Part shown: in pieces, positions 13,201-22,996 of the stretch
How the letters are laid out: each line of letters opens with the position of its first letter
Position numbering within the stretch: position 1 is the first letter of the stretch
Assembly: GCA_905182985.1 (NCBI GenBank)
Contig: CAJJDN010000003.1
Location: 10,472 to 74,471, forward strand
Length of the DNA stretch: 64,000 nt
Origin: Paramecium sonneborni
Taxonomy: Eukaryota; Ciliophora; Oligohymenophorea; Peniculida; Parameciidae
Reading direction: 5' to 3'
Position numbers and translations under genes: made by a program
Notes under the pieces: model-generated
Told to the model about the DNA's origin: nothing
Databases searched by the model: none
The model's input: only the letters and a program-made list of their open reading frames with translations

Positions 13201-16200
13201 TTGGGTTTAAAAACTGGACCCTTGAGGGATAGTGCAAAGTAAATAATACTTCAATTGAGGGACAAATTAACGCCAAAATATAAGATTATTAAGCTCGGCT
13301 AATCTTAAATATTGATAAGTTTTTCGTACCTAGAGGCTTTGGATTGCTAGTAAGAAATATCGACTTTAATACAATCTTACAATTTTTTGGTTTATCTCTA
13401 CCTGAAGGATTTCAAAATTATATCCCAACAATAGAAAAATTAGGAATGATTTATGGATAACTAAGTGAAGAAGCTTAGAATTAAATAATGCCTGAAATTG
13501 CTGAAAAATTGAAAGAGCAAGGGTTACTTCCTAATTTCTTGGATAATATTTTAAGTGTGTATTTGAAATAATTCTATTTTGTTATTGAATCCTCTACTAA
13601 AAAAAAACAATTTAAATTCAATTTTACGCTCTTTAAGGATGTAAAAAAGTTATTTTTTTTTTGTAAAGGTGGTTTGAAAGTTGAAGTTGGAAAGTATTTT
13701 CTTTTAAATGTTTAAGTCGAAGTTGAGTTGATTGAGAATTTTTCTGTTCAAGGAAAGGGATAAATTATTTTTTTAGATTAAAGTGAACAAATAGGATTTG
13801 TTTTCAAACCACTTAGTATTGAATTTCAAGTAGAATTATAATTATTAGAATATTATTTCGATTTAGAGTTAAAATTAGAAAATTTTATGTCAATGAGTGG
13901 TTTATTAGGGTTTAATTGTAACAAAAATTCTCAAAAACTACAATCTAAATATACCTTTTTTAAATTTATTAATGTTGAAAAAATAATAATAAAATTAGAA
14001 ATAAATGAAGAAATAAAAGCTACTTTAGAATATTCTATTGAAATACTTAATTTCAAAAAATTTGAGAATTCTTTAGTAATTAGTTTTAATATTAATCTGA
14101 TTAAATAAATGATAAAAAAAACTTTCGATTTGTTTTTAAAATTTTTTGATTTACTTCCTGAGAATATAAAAAACTTAATAGAGGAAATAAATAACAATTC
14201 TAAAATGATTTTAGATTTTTGTCAGAAATTATTAAATACAGATGTTAGTAAAGAATTGGAAGAGATAAAAAAATAATTTGAAGATTTAAATGAACCATCA
14301 TCAACAATAAACAATGAACCATCATCAACAATAAAAAATTAACCATCATCAACAACAAAAAATGATCCATAATCAACAAAAACATCAAAAAATGGACCGT
14401 CATCAGGATCAAAAAGAGAACCATTATCAAAAAGATCAAAATCATCAAAAAGATAACCATCATCAAAAACATCAAAAAGAGAACCATCATCAAAAACTTC
14501 AAAAAGAGAACCATCATCAAAAACTTCAGAAACATCAAAAAGAGAACCATCATTAAAAAATTCAAAAACATCAAAAAGAGAACCATCATTAAAAAATTCA
14601 AAAACATCAAAAAGAGAACCATCATTAAAAACATCAAAAAAATCAAAAAGGGAACCATCATCAAAAACTTCAAAAATAACAAAAAGAGAACCATCATCGA
14701 ATTCATCAAAAAAAGAACTCTCATCAAAAACATAAGGAGAATAAAATTAAGGTTTATAATATTCAAGTTAATTCTAATAGGAAATAAAAGAATTACAGTT
14801 ACCAAGCTTATAAAATGAGTAATCTTTAACCTAAAAGAAATTGCATAAAATCTAAGAAGATTTATAAAAATAAGAATTAAGTGCAAAGGAATTATCATAA
14901 GATATTAAAAATAATTATCAATAATTCTCAAGAGAATTTTCATCAAATCAGTAAAAACAGACAACTTTGGAATAAAAATCGAAAAACTTTTAATAAAGTG
15001 ATCAGGAAAACTATCAAAAACTATAAGAGTTAAAAAAGGAATTAGAAACATTAAAATAGGAAGACTAATTAAATTCAGAACGCCTTCAACAAATTCAATA
15101 AAAGTGCAACTTCTAAATTGAAAAATAATCAAACTCAAAATAATCCTAAGAACTGGAATGCAATTTTAAAGAGCTCGAATAAGAATAGATTCAAAAATAA
15201 TAACTGGATAAACTTTAGGAATATTGCCGAAATACCAAAAAGGAGTTTGATAGATATAATGAAGAATTGAAAAAGACTAAAGAAGAATAGAGAGAACTCT
15301 TAGAGGTCTAATAAAATCAAAAAAAGCAATTTTCTATCCTATAAAAAGAGTATGTAGATTGCTCTCAAGACTCTGATATAATATCTATTTAATAAGTTTT
15401 TTCAAAAGATTTTTAATCATTCAAAGTAAGTTAGCAATAAATCCATTAAATTACTCAAAAAATTTAAAGCATTGAATAAAAACAAAATGAAAATATTAAC
15501 ATACTTCTAGCATTCTCTGATAAATTAGAACAATATTAGTTAAATGCAAGAAACTTATAAATACAACATTAAATATTTATCCAAATTTAGAATGAGAACC
15601 ATAAAAATTTGATTGAGCTAAACAAATTTAGTTAAGAATTGTTATAATTCTAAATAATTAATTTCTAAATTTAGAATTTGTATAATTTAAAAGTCATCAT
15701 CCTTCAAAAGAAAAAATCTAATATGAAGCAAAACAATAATAACAACGCAAAACAAGATTAAATTAGTTAAAACATAGATAATATCCCCTAAGATACCAAT
15801 ATAAGTGAGGATGATTTACAGTTATATACAGTTGAATAAGAAATTTTTGAAGAGTGGAAAAAGTCTTAAGAAAAAAGTGTTTTACCTTTTTCAGGTAGAA
15901 TAATTATTAACGATTAAATTACTAGTTTGAACTAACTCTTAAAGTTAGGTCACCTTTTTCTCAAACTACAATTACTTCATTAAACATTTGAAGTAATTTT
16001 GTCTGGATAAAATCTGCCAATAATTTTAAAAACTAAGGATTAGCCTATTACGATTAATTTATTGGATCGAATTTATCATGGATTATAAGGAAAATGCAAT
16101 ACCAATTTCCAACATATTGAATTAAAAGATAATTCAATAAATGATTTTATAATTTTGTTTACTGAAAAAAAATTAGAATTCTCAAATTAGTGTAAAGAAG

Positions 16201-17423
16201 AGTTATTAAAGGAAGGAAATTAAAAGATTTTTATAATTAACCATGAAAAAATAATAAATTTGGAAGTTTAAAGTGGAGAAATGAAAGAGATACCTTCAAA
16301 TATTTTTGAATTGCTTTATGAAATTACATAAAGAAAATAATAAAATTCAGGCAATATTAAGTTAGATACTCAAGAAATAAATCATTCAAAAGATAAGCCT
16401 TAAATTAATCTTAAAGAGTCAAATAATTTGAAACTTTAATTAGAAATTAGTAAATATACAAAATATTCATTGTCCTCTAAGGGCACTGCGATAGATATTA
16501 AAGGAATTATCAAATTTTTCTGCACCAATGGAACAGCTAAAGATATAATGAAAAAGAAAAATAAGGGAGGGAAATCTTTATATATATTCTTAATTGTTTT
16601 GGATTTGTCATAATTTTCTATAGATTCTCTTAATAATATACTTCTACCATTTTTATATTAATTAATTGAATTATGCAAAGAATGTAAGATAGTATGCAAT
16701 TTACTTATCTATCATAATCCTATAATTAGTGTAAAATCAACTTTTTCATTAGTTTGGTCTGATTAGGAATATGAACTATTGATTGATAAAATACGTGATG
16801 CTTTTAGCGATTAATAAATAGAATATAATGTCGAGATATTAGATTCTATTTAAAAAAAATATTTTGAGAAATTCAGTCATTATAAAAAATATTTACTATT
16901 TATCAACCACCAGTTCTATAATTATCCTTATCAAAGGAATTTAAACTTTATCAACCAAACTTATTAAAAATAAATAAAATTAGTATCTATTGGCACAGGA
17001 ATCACAAAACTCGCAAATCACTTGAACTTGATAGAAGGGATTCTACATTTTTAACTAACTAAACCAGATGATGTCTATAGTATAATGAAGGATTTGTTAT
17101 CAAAAAAGTATTAGAAATAGCTCTATAATAATCAATAATTTATATTCAAAATTGATTCTAAAAGGTACCCAAAAGAACTTCAAATGGAAAAATTTTGTTC
17201 TGATAGCTAATAACCAAATTATTATTTGAATAAATTTTTTAACTTTGTAATTAAACATGAATAACAGGAAAATAATAGTAATGAAAAAGTGTTAGTACAA
17301 TAATAAGTTAATTTAAGAAGGGATAATGGATTTTTAAATTATTTTATCTCAGTAATACTATTATAATTAAAGTTAAAAGTATATATATAAAAGAAAAGAT
17401 AATAAATTTTAGAGGAATAATGA
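1215..17423 (+). CDS. giant midasin/dynein-related six-AAA+ protein with C-terminal VWA-like region
   Basis: One intronless frame from ATG 1215 to TGA 17421-17423, read codon by codon over most of its length. It counts 5,402 residues as written, about 5,029 once the 1,119-nt in-frame assembly duplication is removed. Six AAA+ modules follow at near-even spacing. Walker A starts at about residues 422 (GDAASGKT), 737 (GQQYCGKL), 1008 (GSAGVGKT), 1315 (GETTSKT), 1653 (GPPGVGKS) and 1986 (GDHSTGKT). Walker B is intact in modules 1, 3 and 5 (LLDEANL, LLDEVNL, LFDEINL) and degenerate in 2, 4 and 6. Next come roughly 1,900 residues of alternating hydrophobic/polar, apparently beta-rich sequence, a Ser/Lys/Pro repeat (14287-14739), a Gln/Glu coiled coil, and a VWA-like strand (LDLSQFS; true MIDAS is DxSxS). 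Six AAA modules plus a terminal VWA region is the midasin plan. The middle does not look like the helical midasin linker, so I call it midasin-related, not MDN1. Start: the first ATG with coding-like sequence after it; the frame stays open upstream to a TGA at 852-854. Confidence 0.85.
8009..9126 (+). repeat. first copy of a 1,118-bp direct duplication (assembly overlap)
   Basis: This segment recurs at 9128-10245, identical as far as I can read, with one N (9127) between the copies. The copy offset of 1,119 is a multiple of three, so the giant reading frame stays open. Base 9126 of copy 1 corresponds to 10245 of copy 2, after which the sequence runs on. This is what results when two overlapping contig ends are joined without collapsing the overlap. 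Confidence 0.9.
9127..9127. other. single-N assembly join
   Basis: One ambiguous base separates the two 1,118-bp copies. It sits inside the giant AAA+ frame (codon aNa) and marks a scaffolding join, not a biological feature. Confidence 0.95.
9128..10245 (+). repeat. second copy of the 1,118-bp direct duplication
   Basis: Repeats 8009-9126. Only this copy continues into the downstream coding sequence, so the real gene presumably has one copy. As written, it adds 373 residues to the predicted giant protein. Confidence 0.9.
14287..14739 (+). repeat. Ser/Lys/Pro low-complexity tandem repeat inside the giant gene
   Basis: Imperfect repeats of 24-36 bp translate to units such as TSKREPSSK and NSKTSKREPSLK, at about residues 3985-4135 of the collapsed protein. 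The best copies, about 36 bp, lie between 14540 and 14640. The stretch links the beta-rich middle to the Gln/Glu coiled coil and is probably a disordered, charged, phosphorylatable linker. It makes long open frames on the opposite strand that are not genes. Confidence 0.8.
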
Positions 17424-17798
17424 TTTTAATATTTAAATTTATATTTAATGTTATATTATTGTAGAAAATTAAACTAGTTCAAATATTTTGGCTTAACTTT
17501 AATTATTAAAGTCAAGTGTCATTCTTAATTTATTATATTTTATTTTCTTCTTCTCTAAAAAATTTTAATCAGACATACTTAAAAACTAGTATCACCGAAA
17601 TAAATTAATAATTATGATGAGCTTTTTCAATTCTTTTCTTATTCAATTCAATTTTTTATTAAGTTTTATATTAAATATAGAAATAAAGACTTATTAAATC
17701 TCTATTATCAGAAACCTACAATAACCAAAAAAGGTATTAAAAGAATAGACTATAAATTTTAAGATAGAAATTTTTTCATATTATTTTTTTATTTTAAT
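17424..17798. other. convergent intergenic region (375 bp), repeated at 18527-18901
   Basis: Lies between the 3' end of the giant AAA+ gene (plus) and the 3' end of the PEP carboxylase homologue (minus). Very AT-rich. No RNA gene, repeat or recognisable element is visible. The second appearance is part of the duplicated assembly block. Confidence 0.6.
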
Positions 17799-18402
17799 TC
17801 ATCCTTTTCCAGTAAAGGAAGTTAAATTAGCTAGGGTAGCTTACAAAAGTCGTAATTTTCGTTAGTTAGCCTATCCATCTGTTTCTAAAATTCCATGTTT
17901 GACTATCTTTTTAGCCTGATACAACTACAATTTGTTTAAAGTCATAAAGGTTTTGAATTTTTAGTTTGTTTCAGTTTTCATTGACTATAATGAGCAACCT
18001 AAATGCTACTTCCATATTGCATTCATTGGGGTACTACTGTTACCTAATCCTAACTAATCTAAAATAGTAATCAAAGCTGCTTTTCCTTTTTACATAGCTA
18101 AAAAACATGAATTAGAAGAATCTAAACCAACTTCTTGTTTTGCAAAATCTAAATCACATCTTCTAACCATAAGAGCATACATAAAAAGTAGATACTTCAT
18201 ATGAGGATGATTATTATAGTAATATGTTGCTATTTTATTTATTAATTCCTCTGGTACTCTATCCCAATATGCTAATTCAGGATGAGTAAAAGAACATCGA
18301 TCACTATTGCAATATGCTTAAACTATAGCTCTCTAATTCTTTAGATTTTCAAATGGTTTTGCTATTTCTCTACTTCCTCCAAAATTAAATGATTCAACCA
18401 TA
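17799..18402 (-). CDS. redundant 3' fragment of the PEP carboxylase homologue
   Basis: Encodes the same last stretch as 18902-19505: the region with NHPHMKYL and the C-terminal NLTSFTGKG, then TGA (read at 17801-17799). It is interrupted by the N at 18403. It should be treated as an assembly duplicate, not a second gene. Confidence 0.85.
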
Positions 18403-18403
18403 N
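18403..18403. other. single-N assembly join
   Basis: One ambiguous base between the two copies of the 1,102-bp duplication. Confidence 0.95.
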
Positions 18404-19505
18404 TAATAAGTTAATTTAAGAAGGGATAATGGATTTTTAAATTATTTTATCTCAGTAATACTATTATAATTAAAGTTAAAAGTATATATATAAAAGAAAA
18501 GATAATAAATTTTAGAGGAATAATGATTTTAATATTTAAATTTATATTTAATGTTATATTATTGTAGAAAATTAAACTAGTTCAAATATTTTGGCTTAAC
18601 TTTAATTATTAAAGTCAAGTGTCATTCTTAATTTATTATATTTTATTTTCTTCTTCTCTAAAAAATTTTAATCAGACATACTTAAAAACTAGTATCACCG
18701 AAATAAATTAATAATTATGATGAGCTTTTTCAATTCTTTTCTTATTCAATTCAATTTTTTATTAAGTTTTATATTAAATATAGAAATAAAGACTTATTAA
18801 ATCTCTATTATCAGAAACCTACAATAACCAAAAAAGGTATTAAAAGAATAGACTATAAATTTTAAGATAGAAATTTTTTCATATTATTTTTTTATTTTAA
18901 TTCATCCTTTTCCAGTAAAGGAAGTTAAATTAGCTAGGGTAGCTTACAAAAGTCGTAATTTTCGTTAGTTAGCCTATCCATCTGTTTCTAAAATTCCATG
19001 TTTGACTATCTTTTTAGCCTGATACAACTACAATTTGTTTAAAGTCATAAAGGTTTTGAATTTTTAGTTTGTTTCAGTTTTCATTGACTATAATGAGCAA
19101 CCTAAATGCTACTTCCATATTGCATTCATTGGGGTACTACTGTTACCTAATCCTAACTAATCTAAAATAGTAATCAAAGCTGCTTTTCCTTTTTACATAG
19201 CTAAAAAACATGAATTAGAAGAATCTAAACCAACTTCTTGTTTTGCAAAATCTAAATCACATCTTCTAACCATAAGAGCATACATAAAAAGTAGATACTT
19301 CATATGAGGATGATTATTATAGTAATATGTTGCTATTTTATTTATTAATTCCTCTGGTACTCTATCCCAATATGCTAATTCAGGATGAGTAAAAGAACAT
19401 CGATCACTATTGCAATATGCTTAAACTATAGCTCTCTAATTCTTTAGATTTTCAAATGGTTTTGCTATTTCTCTACTTCCTCCAAAATTAAATGATTCAA
19501 CCATA
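18404..19505. repeat. second copy of the 1,102-bp direct duplication
   Basis: Repeats 17301-18402. It begins with a redundant copy of the giant gene's last codons (18404-18526) and continues into the complete PEP carboxylase homologue, so this copy carries the intact version of that gene. Confidence 0.9.
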
Positions 19506-21512
19506 GTTTTGATTGCTTAGTTCTTTATATACAAATCATTGTATTCTTTAGTTTTCTGCATAGCTCTTTAAGGAACACCAACATAATTGTCTTAATTAAT
19601 TAATTAAGAAATTACCTAATTCAAATAAAAAGTCCATATATTAATAACTTGGTTCAAAATCATCACTATAATTTATATTAGCTAAACCATTAAGCATAAA
19701 AGTAAAGGCTACATCTTCACTTACAAATTCTGATGTAAAATAATGACCTTGAATAGTTCTTATATGAAGTTTTCGCTATGCTCTTGTTAGAGCTTAATAT
19801 TTTGTATGAATTAATTCATAGGGTCCTCCTCCTCTTTCAGGAGTAATACCTTAACCCATATAAATAAATTTTTCTGGATTTCTTTTGTATTCTCTCATAT
19901 TTCTAAGCTCCGTCAAAATCAAACCATCTCTTTATCTGGTATCACTACTGGCTATCATGGTTATTCTTGAATCAGTATTATTTGTTGATGAAAATGATTC
20001 TAATAAAGGTACAATTTCCATATTTTAAACCTTATATTGATTTATTAGCTCATTAACTAAATCGAATTAAGATTATGTTTAAAAGTTGGCAATTATTATC
20101 ATATCAGCTGCTTAACCATTAGCATTAAGAAGAGATATTTCTTTAAAAATATTTTTGATCATTGGCTTAATTTTATTTATCTATAGACATATAATTATTC
20201 ATTACATCTGTTAAATCTTCACCAGCTAATCTAATTTATCCCAAAACTCCTGTTAAGCGAAAAATTTTATATAATTTTTTCAATTTTAATGCTATAAAAT
20301 AAGCTTTTGAGTTATCATTTTAATTCAAAATTTAATCTAGAATTTAATTAATTTAATCTTCTATTTTTTTTATATTGTAAATTGGTAATTACTCAAAAAA
20401 TTCTTCAACTGATATTTCTTTCTTGACTCTAAATTTATCACTTAATTCTCTTATTGTTTTACTATATTGCAAAGCTTATTAATATAATTCTAAAATTTAT
20501 TTAAAATACAAATGTTCTTCAAATTTTGCTTCAGCAATATACTCTTTATATTATTATAATGTTAATTCAATCGTTAAACCATGTGTATAAGTCATGATAC
20601 CAATTTCCTAAAAATAATTATATTCAAAATAACCATTCCAGGATGATTGTCAAAATCAAACGTTAACCAAGTCCCAGGTGTTTCAATAAATTCTTCTGGG
20701 TATTATAAGCCTAGTTCATATGCTTAGGCAACTGCTTTAATAAGATTAGGCAAATATTAAGAATGATAAATTAAGGATTCTTCTATATATGAAACTTTCT
20801 AAATATATATATCAAAAATTACATTAAAAACACGTTATTTGTTTGATTATATAAATAATTTAGCAGCATATTTTAGATATTTGTAATCATTCTGTTCGAT
20901 ACCTTAAAGCATTCTGCTTATTGCTATTAACTATGTTAAAGAATTTGGTTAAGTTGGATGAGATGTAAAAACATATTTTACGCGATTAATTTTTTCCTAA
21001 AAATTATAATAATTTTTTCAACTAAATACTTTGTCTCTTTTATTAAAGTAATCAATTATTCTAAATTAATCTAAATATTCATATCTAGCATATTAACTGC
21101 TTATGCGATCAAATATCATTAAGCTATAAAGATGCCATAAAATTTGTTCAGGTAAATCTTTTTCCTCATAGTTTAATTCATCTATATCTTTGCCTTCATA
21201 TGAATTATCAAAATATATAGATAAAGCATTTTAGAATTCTTTGATCTATCCTTCATCATTTAGATTATCAACATAAGCATCCAATAATTAAAGCATCGTT
21301 TTTTTCTTTTTAGGATTAATGTGTCGAAAATAATTATTTCCTAAATCCATTAATCTAATTGGTGACTGTTCAAGTCTAGGTTCATCTTTGATAAATTTTT
21401 CAATCTCAGCTATAGAACATCTTTTGTCACTAAATTACTTTAATAGTTTAGTACTCAGCATTCGCTGCAATCCAAAGCATGTCATTTTCTCTTATTTGCT
21501 TTTCTTTGACAT
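18902..21512 (-). CDS. phosphoenolpyruvate carboxylase homologue, divergent
   Basis: PEP carboxylase adds bicarbonate to phosphoenolpyruvate to make oxaloacetate. Five introns (33, 24, 26, 25, 25 nt) are needed; removing them leaves 826 codons, 825 aa, near the size of the classical enzyme. Family marks: FTSHPTQ near residue 174 (the catalytic HPT strand, usually TAHPTE), MIASSDTR (usually MIGYSDSGKD), ERGGGP near residue 520 in place of the GRGG...GRGGGP region, and RTIQGHYF in the RVTVQGE region. Departures: TFDFDNHP where GGDRDGNP is usual, and the C-terminus ends TGKG rather than NTG. The fold is clear, but several catalytic-loop residues differ, so activity is not assured. It follows the EF-hand gene on the same strand by 236 bp; its last 604 bp appear twice because of the assembly overlap. 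Confidence 0.82.
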
Positions 21513-21748
21513 TCTCAGACAAATACTGTTTCGGTATTTATATAGACGATAAAGAAAACTTAGTAACTCTTTATAGCAAGAATTTAATAGGTCTTATCAT
21601 TATATGGATATTTTTAATTTTATGATAAAGTTCTTAATTTTTTTAATATTTTGGGTTCGTTTTTATACCAAAAGTGATTTGATAATAGTGATTCAATAAG
21701 ATTTTCAAATTTATTTAGATAATAAAATAATAATATCAAAATTTAGGC

Positions 21749-22811
21749 TCAATCACTAATGTATTATATATTTTCATCAAAAATTTCATTAACTAATTCT
21801 TAAATACATAAATATTCGTAAGGTAAATAACTAGCAACAACTTTTTATAAATAAACAGCTTTTGTATCAGCATCTAGTATCCTATACGAAATCCAATAGC
21901 TTTCTTTAAGTTCTTTATTTTTTAATGCCTAATTAAAATTATAATAATATTATTACATAATCAAGCTTTTGGATGATACTTTAATAATATTAAGCTTCAC
22001 TTGATTCAGAAAGATTTATTCTGTAAGTAAGTAATGCCTAGATATTCACCCAATTCTCTTTTAAATCATTAAGGTTTTTTATTGGATCACTTAAATCAAC
22101 ATTTCTTGAAAATCTCTTTTTTATATACAAACTGAAATTACCTAAAATTTTTCTTCTGAAAAAATATTATTTTCCAAAGAAAAAGTTACGAATCTATCAA
22201 AAGACATAGCCTTTTCACCACTTTCATTAGAAACAGTATCACATCTTTCCATAAATTAGCTTCTTATAATTTTCTAATTTAAGTTTGTACCTTGATTAAT
22301 TTCAAAATGCAAAAATAATTTTTAGAATTCTTAAAATTCTATCATTCCATCCATATCCATATCAGCTGAATAAAATACCTCTTCAAAATGTGCTTAATGA
22401 ATCAATTTTAATTAATGATAACCAGTTAAAACTTTACTGATAAAAAAATCTAAATCAACACAATTTTTATTTTTTCTTTCAAAAGTATTTGTTTTAATTT
22501 CTTTTATTATTTTATCCCTGCTTTCAATAGAAAGACAAGAATGTTATGTTTCTAAACAAGCTAAAGCACGATCAAGAGAAATAAGAACACCTTTCTCATT
22601 CACCACTTAAGCCAATTAAATAGGTATTTCATTTTCATCCAATATTTTTAATGATTAAATATAAATTTCTAAATCATCTAATGTTAGAGGGCTAAATAAC
22701 TCAGCAAATCTATTTTGTTATTATACTTTACCGGCCAAATAAATTAATTCTAAAGTTATCTCGATATGCAAAAACTGACTAATAAAAATTGGTGAGCTTT
22801 TGTTCAGCCAT
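21749..22811 (-). CDS. EF-hand protein, function unknown
   Basis: Introns of 22, 26 and 28 nt give 329 codons, 328 aa. A good EF-hand loop is present around residues 140-155 (DMDMDGMIEFQEF: acidic residues at loop positions 1, 3 and 5, Gly at 6, Ile at 8, Glu at 12). A calcium-binding role is therefore likely. The rest is helical and unassigned. The 26-nt intron ends in AAG rather than TAG, so its position is less certain, but frame and total length agree. Starts MAEQKL. Confidence 0.75.
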
Positions 22812-22996
22812 AGTTTTAAATCCATATGTATTTACAAAATGTTCATAACAAATTTAATGTAATGGCATATTTTTGTTTGAATATTATCTTATTTTCTCAC
22901 AATAAAATTATGATATAAATTTTAGAACATTAATTTTTTACATTTTTGAATTTAAACTTTTTGGATTCCTAGAAAACTTATCTGAAAGTTATAAAA

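Larger units (their letters stand above)
17301..18402. repeat. first copy of a 1,102-bp direct duplication (assembly overlap)
   Basis: Recurs at 18404-19505 with a single N (18403) between, offset 1,103. It contains the last 123 bp of the giant AAA+ gene, the 375-bp intergenic gap, and the 3' end of the PEP carboxylase homologue on the minus strand (17799-18402). Length and layout match the other N-joined duplication, which points to the same assembly cause. Confidence 0.9.

Noticed and set aside
12225..14108. Short plus-strand frames ending at TAA or TAG
   Set aside because: They are pieces of the giant gene cut by codons that mean Gln here.
14245..14898. Long minus-strand open frames rich in Leu/Met/Phe
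   Set aside because: Shadow of the Ser/Lys/Pro repeat in the giant gene; repetitive, hydrophobic, and opposite a well-supported frame.
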